From NCBI GenBank assembly GCA_934631005.1, contig CAKTXA010000018.1:1-47947 (forward strand): 47,947 bases of DNA. The letters run 5' to 3'. Positions 7,642 to 15,828 of the stretch are shown in pieces (the first letter of the stretch is position 1; each line of letters begins with the position of its first letter). The notes under the pieces are model-generated. The model did no database searches, was not told where the DNA came from, and saw only the letters and a list, made by a program, of their open reading frames with translations. The position numbers and the translations under genes are program-made. This stretch comes from an uncultured Oscillospiraceae bacterium (GTDB lineage: Bacteria > Bacillota > Clostridia > Oscillospirales > Oscillospiraceae).

Positions 7642-9561
7642 TCAGACCGTCAGCGTATCCAGCTCCGCCTGCCATGCGGACAGGCTCGCGTCGCTCGGCA
7701 TCCGCCAGTCGCCGCGGGGCGAGAGCGTGACCGAGCCGACCTTCGGGCCGTCGGGCAGGCAGCTGCGCTTGAACTGCTGCTGGAAGAAGCGGCGGTAGAA
7801 ATTTTTGAGCCAGTGCAGAAGCACCTCGTTGGAATACCGTTCAGACAGCGCGCGCTGTGCCAGCCGGTAGATTTTTGCCGGGGAGAAGCCGAAGCGCAGG
7901 ACGTAGTACAGATAAAAATCGTGCAGCTCATACGGGCCGACGAGCGACTCGGTCTGCTGGGCGATCTCGCCGTTTTCATCCGCGGGCAGCAGCTCCGGGC
8001 TGACGGGCGTGGCGAGGATGTCGAGCAGGACGGCGCTCAGCGCCTGCGACTGCGCGCTCTCGGCCTCGTAGCGGACGATGTGGCGCACGAGCGTTTTGGG
8101 GACCCCGGCGTTCACACCGTACATGCTCATATGGTCGCCGTTATACGTCGCCCAGCCGAGGGCGAGCTCGCTGAGATCGCCCGTGCCGATGACCAGACCG
8201 CCCGTGCGGTTGGCAAGATCCATCAGCGTGAGCGTGCGCACACGCGCCTGCCCGTTTTCATACGTCACGTCGTGCACACTCTCACTCTGGCCGATGTCGG
8301 CAAAGTGGCTGCGCACGGTGGCGGCAATGGGAATTTCGCAGAACCGCACGCCCAGCAGCTCGCACAGCAGCTGCGCGTTTGAGCGCGTGCGGTGCGTGGT
8401 GCCGAAGCACGGCATGGTGGCGGCGAGGATGTCCGTCATCGGGCGGGCCAGCCGCTTCATCGCCCGCACGGCCACGAGCAGGGCAAGGCAGCTGTCAAGG
8501 CCGCCGGAGATGCCGATGACGGCCGTTTTGGCGTGTGCGTGCTCAATGCGTTTGGCAAGGCCGTCGGCCTGCATCTCCAGGATCAGCTCGCAGCGCTCGG
8601 CGCGCGCGGCGTCGTCCGCCGGGACGAACGGCGTGGGCGAGACGGGGCGGGTGAGCTTGAGGCGGTGCACGGGGAGGTCAAAATCGACCACCCAGTAGTC
8701 GCGATCCTCCAGCGGCTCAAACGTGGTGTTGCGGCAGCGCTCGGCGAGCATCCGCTCCAGATCCAACTCCGTGCAGGCATAGCCGCAGGAGAAGGGCTTG
8801 CTCTCGGCCAGCAGTGCGCCGTTTTCGCAGATGAGGTCGTGCGCGGCAAAGACCATATCGGTGGTCGATTCGCCGTGCCCGGCGTCGGCGTAGAGATAGG
8901 CGCATAGCAGCCGCGCCGACTGCTGCGAGGCAAGCGCACGGCGGTAGTCCGCCTTGCCGACGGTCTCGTCACTGGCGGAGAGATTGGCGATGACGGTCGC
9001 GCCCGCGAGGGCGTGCGCCGTGCTCGGCGGCAGCGGCGCCCAGAGATCCTCACAGATTTCCGCCGCGAGCGTGAACGCGGGCATGGACGCGCAGCGGAAC
9101 AGCAGCTTTGTGCCGAACGGCACGAGCTGCCCGGCAAACGGCACGCTCTGCGTGACGCGCGGCGCGGGGCAGAAGTGGCGGCGCTCATAAAATTCGCCGT
9201 AGTTCGGGATGTGCGTCTTGGGTACCAGCCCGAGGAGCTTTCCGCGGCACAAAGCGGCGGCGCAGTTATAGAGCTTGCCGGAGACGGCCACGGGCAGGCC
9301 CACGAGCGCGACGAGCTCCAGCTCGCGGCTGGCCTCCAGCACGGCGCAGAGCGCCGCCTCGGCGGCCTTCTGCAGCGGCTGCTGTAAAAACAGGTCGCTG
9401 CAGGTATAGCCCGTCAGCCCCAGCTCCGGGAAAACGGCGAGCTGCACGCCGCTTTTGGCCGCGCGCTGCATCGCTTCAATGGTCATCTGGGCGTTATAGG
9501 CGCAGTCCGCCGCGCGCAGGGCGGGCGAGACGGCACAGGCCCGTATAAAACCGTGGATCAT
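7642..9561 (-). CDS. nadE: Glutamine-dependent NAD+ synthetase
   Basis: 639 residues from the ATG at 9559-9561 (GGAAGG site 10 bases before). Residues 1-280 are a nitrilase-type glutaminase domain with the expected Glu-Lys-Cys triad positions (FPELGLTGY, VPKTHIPNYGEFYE, AEICEDLWAP). Residues 330-600 are the ATP-pyrophosphatase synthetase domain, with the SGGLDS P-loop. The enzyme makes NAD+ from deamido-NAD+ using ATP and ammonia tunnelled from glutamine, the last step of NAD synthesis. The length and domain order are those of the long bacterial form. It is the first gene of an operon with darA and has its own promoter. Confidence 0.95.
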   Translation of the reverse strand: MIHGFIRACAVSPALRAADCAYNAQMTIEAMQRAAKSGVQLAVFPELGLTGYTCSDLFLQQPLQKAAEAALCAVLEASRELELVALVGLPVAVSGKLYNCAAALCRGKLLGLVPKTHIPNYGEFYERRHFCPAPRVTQSVPFAGQLVPFGTKLLFRCASMPAFTLAAEICEDLWAPLPPSTAHALAGATVIANLSASDETVGKADYRRALASQQSARLLCAYLYADAGHGESTTDMVFAAHDLICENGALLAESKPFSCGYACTELDLERMLAERCRNTTFEPLEDRDYWVVDFDLPVHRLKLTRPVSPTPFVPADDAARAERCELILEMQADGLAKRIEHAHAKTAVIGISGGLDSCLALLVAVRAMKRLARPMTDILAATMPCFGTTHRTRSNAQLLCELLGVRFCEIPIAATVRSHFADIGQSESVHDVTYENGQARVRTLTLMDLANRTGGLVIGTGDLSELALGWATYNGDHMSMYGVNAGVPKTLVRHIVRYEAESAQSQALSAVLLDILATPVSPELLPADENGEIAQQTESLVGPYELHDFYLYYVLRFGFSPAKIYRLAQRALSERYSNEVLLHWLKNFYRRFFQQQFKRSCLPDGPKVGSVTLSPRGDWRMPSDASLSAWQAELDTLTV

Positions 9562-9606
9562 GGCATGATGTCCTTCCTGATCGTTTGTATCGGAAATTGC
9601 ATCTGT

Positions 9607-9635
9607 ATCATACCACAGCGGCGGGCACACGACAA
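9607..9635 (-). promoter_or_regulatory. Promoter of the nadE-darA operon
   Basis: On the minus strand TTGTCG (9630-9635), a 17-base spacer, and TATGAT (9607-9612), about 45 bases before the nadE start codon. Confidence 0.6.
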
Positions 9636-9645
9636 GTATTGTTCT

Positions 9646-9682
9646 TGTAAAATGCCCCGAACACTTCTGTGTCCGGGGCATT
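9646..9682 (-). terminator. Terminator of the TetR-methyltransferase operon
   Basis: AATGCCCCGGACACAGAAG and its complement form a stem of 14 or more pairs, followed on the minus strand by TTTTAC. It lies 5 bases after the methyltransferase stop codon. Confidence 0.85.
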
Positions 9683-9687
9683 GGTCC

Positions 9688-10404
9688 TTATTTCTTCCGC
9701 AGGACGATCTGCACAAAGTTCAGGTACTGCCCGCCGCCCGTGTTCATCGCGGCGCGGTCGCCGGCGGCGTATTCGTTGTCCTGCGCCAGCCAGTCGGCCC
9801 AGACCTCGTGATTGGACTGCATCTCGGACACGTCCAGAATGTCCGCCCCGTGCGACTGTTCCAGCAGCGCCCGCCACCAGGCGGCGTCGTGCAGGTAGTC
9901 GAGCTGCTCCGGCGCCCACGATTTGAGAAGCGCTGCGGGCAGATCATCGTGGCAGTCGCGCTTCATGCCGGGCACGGCGATGTACAGAAGCCCGCCGGGC
10001 TTTACGAACGGCAGGAGCTTTTCGTCCAGATACCGCGCGTCGCGGCCAAAGTAGTTGTAGGAGTCGGTGGAGACGACGGCGTCAAAAAATTCCGGCGCAA
10101 ACGGAAGCGCCTCGGCGTCGGCCTTTACGGGGATGATCTGCTCGTCCGTCAGCCCCATCTGGCGGAAGAAGGCGCGGTTTTCCTCCGGGTCGCTCCAGAG
10201 GTCGGCGGCGTAGACGGTGAAGCCGTATTCCTTCGCCAGAAATACGGACGTCAGCCCCTGCCCGCTGCCGAGGTCGCAGACCACGGCGCCCTGCGGGATG
10301 CGGTGGTGCAGCAGCAGCTCCTCCTCGAGCTTCACGGGGTTCGGGCCCATGATCTTCTGCATAAGGCCGGGGGTCAAAAATTTTTCACTGCGGGGGTAGT
10401 TCAT
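9688..10404 (-). CDS. Class I SAM-dependent methyltransferase
   Basis: 238 residues. The SAM-binding motif I VVCDLGSGQG is at residues 42-51, motif II (VYAADLW) at about 64-70, and motif IV (FDAVVSTDSYNYF) near 107-119, so the fold is Rossmann-like class I. The substrate cannot be told. The start (ATG at 10402-10404, AGAGGAA site) overlaps the end of the TetR gene by 20 bases, so the pair is cotranscribed and likely coupled. Being under a TetR repressor suggests it modifies a toxic or signalling small molecule (inference). Confidence 0.88.
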   Translation of the reverse strand: MNYPRSEKFLTPGLMQKIMGPNPVKLEEELLLHHRIPQGAVVCDLGSGQGLTSVFLAKEYGFTVYAADLWSDPEENRAFFRQMGLTDEQIIPVKADAEALPFAPEFFDAVVSTDSYNYFGRDARYLDEKLLPFVKPGGLLYIAVPGMKRDCHDDLPAALLKSWAPEQLDYLHDAAWWRALLEQSHGADILDVSEMQSNHEVWADWLAQDNEYAAGDRAAMNTGGGQYLNFVQIVLRKK

Positions 10405-11011
10405 TGTAAGATTCCTCTTTTCCGTTCAGTTCCGGCGGCAGGGCGGCGCGCAGGCACGCGTCGGCCTGCTGAAGCGCTGCGGCGGGGTCATCCGCCCCGT
10501 CGCAAATGCTGTAAAATAAAAACATCGGCGCATAAAACGCCGCCGCGGCGCGCGGCGCGTCGGGTACGCCGAGGGCGTCGAACAGATCGGTCACATAGCC
10601 GAGCGGCCCCGCGGCGAGATACTGCTGATACAGCGCCGACAGCTCCGGGCTGCGGTACTGCTCCAGCGTGAGCAGCCGCCGGAAATTGGCGGCAAACTCG
10701 TCCTGTGTCCAGTAGCGCAGCTGCGCTATGCTGTATCGCAGCAGCTGCGCGCCGCTCGCGGCGCGGTAGGCGGCCTCGTCCTCGCAGCGGGCGCGCTCCG
10801 GCAGGTCGAATTCGCCCGCGCGCTCGGCGTCGCGCCGGGCCATGCGCGCAAGGATGGCGTCAAAAATGGCGCGCTTGTCATCGTAGTGCTTATACAGCGC
10901 GCCCTTCGTCATGCCGAGCATCCCGGCAATGCGGCTGACGGACACGGCCTCATAGCCGTCGCAGGCAAACAGCCGCAGCGCGGCGTAGAGAATGCGTTCA
11001 CGGGTATCCAT
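10385..11011 (-). CDS. TetR/AcrR family transcriptional repressor
   Basis: 208 residues. Residues 1-50 form the helix-turn-helix (ERILYAALRLFACDGYEAVS, then GMTKGALYKHYDDKRAIFDA), the hallmark of TetR proteins. The rest is a helical ligand-binding and dimerisation domain. The start follows AAAGGAG. Two palindromic sites lie in its own promoter (11028-11043 and 11054-11069), so it very likely represses itself and the cotranscribed methyltransferase. The inducer is unknown. The UvrA2-like gene is divergent from it and may share the control. Confidence 0.92.
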   Translation of the reverse strand: MDTRERILYAALRLFACDGYEAVSVSRIAGMLGMTKGALYKHYDDKRAIFDAILARMARRDAERAGEFDLPERARCEDEAAYRAASGAQLLRYSIAQLRYWTQDEFAANFRRLLTLEQYRSPELSALYQQYLAAGPLGYVTDLFDALGVPDAPRAAAAFYAPMFLFYSICDGADDPAAALQQADACLRAALPPELNGKEESYNELPPQ

Positions 11012-11027
11012 ATGGCAGGCTCCTTTG

Positions 11028-11043
11028 GTAAACGATCGTTTAC
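11028..11043. promoter_or_regulatory. TetR operator 1 (downstream of the -10 box)
   Basis: GTAAACGATCGTTTAC is a perfect 16-base palindrome. It lies just past the -10 box on the minus strand, over the expected transcription start of the tetR gene. It shares the core GTnAACGnTCGTTnAC with the second site 26 bases away (centre to centre). Confidence 0.85.
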
Positions 11044-11047
11044 CTGT

Positions 11048-11076
11048 AGTATAGTGAACGGTCGTTCACTTGTCAA
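11048..11076 (-). promoter_or_regulatory. Sigma-A promoter of the tetR operon with built-in operator 2
   Basis: On the minus strand TTGACA (11071-11076), a 17-base spacer, and TATACT (11048-11053). Sixteen of the 17 spacer bases (11054-11069) are the second palindrome, GTGAACGGTCGTTCAC on the plus strand (one central asymmetry). A dimer bound here would block RNA polymerase directly. Confidence 0.88.
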
Positions 11077-11168
11077 GAGAAATTTTTCCGCGCGAGAAAA
11101 TTTCGGTGGCGCGCGGGGGCGATCTGCGGTAGAATAGCATCGAAAACGAACGGAGGGCAGGGGAGAGT

Positions 11169-13643
11169 ATGATCGACCGGATCAAAATTCGCGGCGCACG
11201 GGTGCATAATCTCAAAAATATCGACGTGGACGTGCCGCTGGGCGGCATCGCCGCGATCGCGGGCGTGTCCGGCTCCGGCAAGTCGTCGCTGGCGCTGGGC
11301 GTTTTGTACGCCGAGGGCTCGCGGCGGTATCTGGACGCGCTGTCCACCTATACGCGGCGGCGGATGACACAGGCGGCGCGCGCGGAGGTGGACGAGGCGC
11401 TGTATATCCCGGCGGCGCTGGCGCTGCATCAGCGCCCGGGTGTGCCGGGCATCCGCAGCACCTTCGGCACGGGGACGGAGCTTCTGAACAGCCTGCGGCT
11501 GATGTTCTCGCGTCTGGCGGAGCACCGCTGCCCGAACGGGCACTATGTCCCGCCCTCGGCAAATGTGGCGATGGGCAGGCCGCTGCGCTGCCCGGCGTGC
11601 GGGGCGGAGTTCTTTGCGCCCAGCGCCGAGGAGCTGGCGTTTAACGGGCAGGGCGCCTGCCGCCGCTGTGACGGCACGGGCCTTGTGCGCACGGTGGATC
11701 TGACGACGCTGGTGCCGGATGAGAGCCTTTCCATTGACGACGGCGCGGTCGCGCCGTGGCGGACGCTCATGTGGTCGCTGATGACGGACGTGTGCCGCGC
11801 GATGGGCGTGCGGACGGACGTGCCGTTTCGTGAGCTGACGGAGCAGGAGCGCGACATTGTGTTCCACGGCCCGGCGGTGAAGAAGCATATTCTCTACAAA
11901 TCCAAAAGCTCCAACGACGCCGGTGAGCTGGATTTTACGTATTATAACGCCATCTACACGGTGGAAAACGCACTGTCCAAGGTCAAGGATGAAAAGGGCA
12001 TGAAGCGCGTGGAAAAATTTTTGCGGCAGGAAACTTGCCCGGCGTGCGGCGGGTCGCGCCTGTCGGCGGCGGCGCGGGCCCCGCGCCTGCGCGGCATCAC
12101 GCTGGACGCGGTGTGCCGGATGACGCTCTCGGAGCTGTCGGACTGGGTCGCGGGCGTGCCGGACAGCGTTCCGGCGGAGCTTCATGCGGTGGCGGAGGTC
12201 GTCTGCGAGTCGTTCGAGACGGCGGCGCGGCGGCTTCTGGAGCTGGGGCTGGGGTATCTGTCGCTCGACCGCGCGAGCGGGACGCTCTCCACCGGCGAGC
12301 GGCAGCGGATGCAGCTGGCCCGCGCCGTGCGCAACCGCACGACGGGGGTGCTCTATGTGCTGGACGAGCCGTCCATCGGCCTGCACCCGTCGAATCTCGC
12401 GGGGCTGCGCGGTGTGATGCACGATCTGGTGGCCGACGGGAACACCGTGGTGCTCGTTGACCACGACCCGGAGCTGCTGCGCTGCGCCGACTGGATGATC
12501 GAGCTCGGCCCCGGCGCGGGCGCGAACGGCGGCGAGGTCGTGGCGGAGGGGACGGTCGCGGAGATCGAGCGGAACACCGCCTCGCAGATCGGGCCGTTTC
12601 TCAGCGGCAGGGCCGCGGTGCGGCGCGTGCGCGCGGCGGAGGATGAACTGTTCACGGCGGGCGAGATCACGCTCGCGACCGGGCCGATCCACACCGTAAA
12701 ACCGCTTCAGGTGCGCCTGCCCAAGGGACGGCTGACGGCGGTGACGGGCGTGTCCGGCTCCGGCAAGACGACGCTGGTGCTTGAGAGCCTTATCCCGGCC
12801 ATCACGGCGCAGCTGCGCGGTGCACCGCTGCCGGAGCATGTGCACGCGGTCAGCGCCGAGGGCATCCGGCAGGTCAAGCTCATCGACGCCACGCCCATCG
12901 GCATCAACGTCCGCTCGACGGTGGCGACGTATGCGAACGTGCACGACGAGCTGCGCAAGCTCTTTGCCGCCGCGCCCGAGGCGAAGGCGCGCGGGTACGG
13001 CGCGGGCGATTTTTCGTATAACACCGGCTCGCTCCGCTGCCCGATGTGCGACGGGACGGGGCTGATCGACCTGGATGTGCAGTTTTTGCCGGACGTGGAG
13101 ATCCCGTGCCCGGAGTGCCGCGGGTCGCGGTATGGAAAGGCGGCGGGCGAGATCACGATCGCGGACGCGCGCGGCGGGCAGTGCTCGCTGCCGCAGCTGA
13201 TGGATATGGACGTGGCCACGGCGGCGCAGGCGTGTGCGCAGCGCCGGGTGGTGGCGCAGCGGCTGGGCGTTTTGCAGTCGCTGGGGCTCGGCTACCTCAC
13301 GCTCGGCGAGCAGACGCCGGGCCTGTCCGGCGGCGAAGCGCAGCGGCTGAAGCTGGCGAGCGAGCTGGGAAAGGCGCAGGACGATACGCTGTTCGTCTTT
13401 GACGAGCCGACGATCGGCCTGCATCCGCTCGACGTGCGGACGCTGTTGGAGGTGTTTGACCGGCTGCTTTCGCGCGGGGCGACGATCGTGGTGATCGAGC
13501 ACGATCTGGACGTGATCCGCAGCGCGGACTACATCCTCGACCTCGGCCCCGGCGGCGGCACCGAAGGCGGCGAGCTGGTGTGCGCCGGCACACCCGAGCA
13601 AGTCAAAGCCTGCCCCGAAAGCCGGACAGGACGGTATATTTGA
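11169..13643 (+). CDS. UvrA2-like ABC ATPase (no UvrB-binding domain)
   Basis: 824 residues, about 115 shorter than canonical UvrA. Two ATPase modules are present: Walker A GVSGSGKSS (32-40) with signature LSTGERQRMQLARA, and Walker A GVSGSGKTT (near 525) with signature LSGGEAQRLKLASEL. Two zinc modules are intact (C141, C144, C164, C167; and CPMC...CPEC near 623-650). In canonical UvrA roughly 110-120 residues of UvrB-binding domain lie before the first zinc module; here C121 is followed almost at once by C141, so that domain is absent. UvrA2-type proteins bind DNA and have been tied to tolerance of DNA-binding drugs rather than normal excision repair. The start has a GGAGGGCAGGGGAG leader. 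Divergent from the tetR operon. Confidence 0.85.
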   Translation: MIDRIKIRGARVHNLKNIDVDVPLGGIAAIAGVSGSGKSSLALGVLYAEGSRRYLDALSTYTRRRMTQAARAEVDEALYIPAALALHQRPGVPGIRSTFGTGTELLNSLRLMFSRLAEHRCPNGHYVPPSANVAMGRPLRCPACGAEFFAPSAEELAFNGQGACRRCDGTGLVRTVDLTTLVPDESLSIDDGAVAPWRTLMWSLMTDVCRAMGVRTDVPFRELTEQERDIVFHGPAVKKHILYKSKSSNDAGELDFTYYNAIYTVENALSKVKDEKGMKRVEKFLRQETCPACGGSRLSAAARAPRLRGITLDAVCRMTLSELSDWVAGVPDSVPAELHAVAEVVCESFETAARRLLELGLGYLSLDRASGTLSTGERQRMQLARAVRNRTTGVLYVLDEPSIGLHPSNLAGLRGVMHDLVADGNTVVLVDHDPELLRCADWMIELGPGAGANGGEVVAEGTVAEIERNTASQIGPFLSGRAAVRRVRAAEDELFTAGEITLATGPIHTVKPLQVRLPKGRLTAVTGVSGSGKTTLVLESLIPAITAQLRGAPLPEHVHAVSAEGIRQVKLIDATPIGINVRSTVATYANVHDELRKLFAAAPEAKARGYGAGDFSYNTGSLRCPMCDGTGLIDLDVQFLPDVEIPCPECRGSRYGKAAGEITIADARGGQCSLPQLMDMDVATAAQACAQRRVVAQRLGVLQSLGLGYLTLGEQTPGLSGGEAQRLKLASELGKAQDDTLFVFDEPTIGLHPLDVRTLLEVFDRLLSRGATIVVIEHDLDVIRSADYILDLGPGGGTEGGELVCAGTPEQVKACPESRTGRYI

Positions 13644-13667
13644 AGGAATATTGAAGAGTGAACGGGT

Positions 13668-14002
13668 TTCGTCGTAATGTAGGGGAGGGGCTTGCCCCTC
13701 CCGTTGGTATGCAATATCGTTCTTTTGCAGCAGCGCCGATTTGCTGAGGGCACCTTGGCTTCCCCTGGGGGAAGCTGGCTGCGGAGCGTTAGCGGAGCAG
13801 ACTGATGAGGGCCGGGGAGCAGTTGCGTTTTGGTACAACTGCAAAGCTATGCGCAAGTGCTCCCCGGCCCTCATCCGGCTCGCTGCGCTCGCCACCTTCC
13901 CCGAGGGGAAGGTATGGGGTGCGTACCACCCTGTCAGTGCGTGCAAAAGCCACAGCTGCCCACTTGCGGGAGGGGCAAGCCCCTCCCCTACGTTACGACG
14001 AA
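13668..14002. repeat. Interspersed non-coding element, copy A, with terminal inverted repeats
   Basis: The 447-base gap after the UvrA2 gene is mostly this element. Its ends are near-perfect inverted repeats of about 35 bases (TTCGTCGTAATGTAGGGGAG at the left; CCCCTACGTTACGACGAA at the right, one mismatch). Each end also folds on itself (GGGAGGGGC-TT-GCCCCTCCC). Inside are palindromic arms: CTTCCCCTGGGGGAAG, GATGAGGGCCGGGGAGCA, then TGCTCCCCGGCCCTCATC and CTTCCCCGAGGGGAAG. No transposase or plausible gene is inside. It is inverted relative to the copies at 20.0 and 31.3 kb. Confidence 0.9.
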
Positions 14003-14035
14003 GCGTGGGGGCGCTCGGCGCATGCGACCGCGCGG

Positions 14036-14064
14036 TTGACGGCTGACTTCTGGTATGGTATGCT
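14036..14064 (+). promoter_or_regulatory. Sigma-A promoter of the frameshifted lipoprotein gene
   Basis: TTGACG (14036-14041), a 17-base spacer and TATGCT (14059-14064). The next in-frame ATG at 14060 lies inside the -10 box and cannot be the start, so the true start should be the ATG at 14091. Confidence 0.75.
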
Positions 14065-14090
14065 GGAAAAAACGGTAAGAGGGTGTGGGT

Positions 14091-15775
14091 ATGAAACGGT
14101 GGGTCGCGGCGATTTTGGCGGCGTTTTTGTCTTGAGCGGCTGCGCGGCGCAGGATGCGCCGTCAACGACGCCGGAACCGGCACAAACTGAACCGGTACAG
14201 GCCGATCCGGCGGAAGCGGCTTCGGACGCCGCGCCGGACGATTCGTTGGAGGACGTAACGGCTGAGACGCCGCTTGCGGCGGACGACCTGCCGGAGAGCT
14301 GCCGGGCGTATTTTGACACGGCGGCGCGCTGCGGCCCCGCGGAGACGGTCGAGGACACGCACGCGGCGGCAAACGCGTCAGACGGCGTGAGTCCGGTCTA
14401 CGGCGTGCACCTGCCGGATGGGCAGTTCGCCGACCTGCGGCAGAGCGCGGGCGCGGACGGCGTGACGGTGGAGGAATTTTCAAACGGCGGCGCGGTGCGC
14501 GAGAGCGCGGCCAGCCAGCTGGCGTGGGACGGCGAGACGTATCACGCGCTGACCATCTTGGCGGAAAACTGCGCCGTGCCGAACATTGCGCCCGCAAGCG
14601 GCGGCATCCTGCGGCTGAATATCACGGGCGACTGCGCGGTCGTGACCGCGCCGGAGCTTGGCATTTTTGAGGGCTTCGACTGTGTGCTCGTCACCGGCAC
14701 GGGGACGCTGCGGTTGGACGATCTCACCTGCGGCGGCGGGGCGTTGGGGCTCCCGGCGCTGATCGTGGACGGCGACGTGACGCTCATCTGCAGCTCGGTC
14801 ACGCTCACGCAGAACGCGGCGCAGCCGCTCGCCTTGGTTCAGCGCGGTGGGACGCTGCTCACCGAGCGCCTTGCCACGGACGGGACGGCGCTGCTGGCTG
14901 GCGGCGTGCTGCTGGCGCGCGGCATGGCGGCGGAGGAGCTCTACCTGCGCGGCGGCGCAGCGCTCATCGACTGGGTGGATTCGGAGAACACGGCGATCAC
15001 GCTGGCGGGCGGCGCGGGCTATTTTGCCTGCGAGCTGCCCGCGGGCACGCACATCGAGGGCGGCGCGGGCACGCTCACGGTGCAGGGGCTTTCGCAGGCG
15101 ACGGTCACGGAGTACGCCGCGAGCGTCACGGCGGGGGATGACGCGCAAAGCTTCTATTATCAGACGGCCTTCAGCCCCGACTGGCTGCCGGAGGGCACGG
15201 CGGGCGCGGCGTGGGACAGCCTGACGCTCGCGGAGACCGGCGCCGGATACTTTGCCGGGACGCTGCGGCTGGAAAATGCGCAGTTGGAGTCGCTCATCCC
15301 GTGGGGCGCGCTGCACGCGGAGCTGGCGGGGGAGAGCGTTGTAGACGGTGACCTCGGCGGCACGGGGCTGCTGGCGAGCGGCGACGGGGCGCTCTCGGTG
15401 CGGACGCTGGGCCTTTACGGCTGGGGCGGCCTGAACGGCGCGCTGATCGTGGAGGAAAACGCGCGCATCGCGGCGGAGACGGTGCAGCTGGACAGCGCGT
15501 CCGGCGGCGAAGCATTTGTGCAGATCGCGGGTGAGCTCGCCTGCGCGGGCGAGATGTGGATGAAAAACGCCGCGCTCACCGTCAGCGGCACGCTGCGCAC
15601 GGACTGCCCGGTGCACATCGAGCGCGGCCGTGTGGAGATCACGGGCGGCACGGTGTATCTGGCCGAGGGGTTGTGGCTCGGCGAGGGCGACGTGACCGTC
15701 TCCGGCGGCGCGGACGCCATCTGCTGCGACCACGGCGAGCTGCTCGTGACCGGCGGCACAGTGCGAGAGCCGTAA
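14091..15775 (+). pseudogene. Surface lipoprotein, signal peptide out of frame (1-base loss in T run)
   Basis: The ATG at 14091 opens a signal peptide (MKRWVAAILAAF) but the frame reaches TGA at 14133-14135. The other frame continues with VLSGCAAQDA, a perfect lipobox, and stays open to 15775 (about 547 residues). One more T in the run at 14124-14128 would join them as MKRWVAAILAAFFVLSGC. The mature part starts with a Pro/Thr/Glu-rich spacer, followed by many short beta-strand units (GTGTLRLDDL, GDVTLICSSVTL, AGTLTVQGL, GNVTVSGG-like), typical of a beta-helix or beta-roll. Function unknown; a surface carbohydrate-contact role is only a guess. Either a real frameshift, a phase-variable tract or a sequencing error. 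Confidence 0.7.
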
Positions 15776-15787
15776 CATAAAAAAGTC

Positions 15788-15824
15788 CGCTCCCGGATGC
15801 GTTCAGCATCCAGGAGCGTTTTTT
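15788..15824 (+). terminator. Intrinsic terminator after the lipoprotein gene
   Basis: Stem CGCTCC.GGATGC / GCATCC.GGAGCG with loop GTTCA, followed by six Ts. It stops the rightward transcript 4 bases before the end of the leftward SDR operon. Confidence 0.9.
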
Positions 15825-15828
15825 ACAT

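Noticed and set aside
11073..14597. A 1174-residue minus-strand open frame across the UvrA2 gene and repeat
   Set aside because: It runs through a repeat and two genes, has Arg/Pro/His-biased sequence and no domain; it is caused by GC bias.
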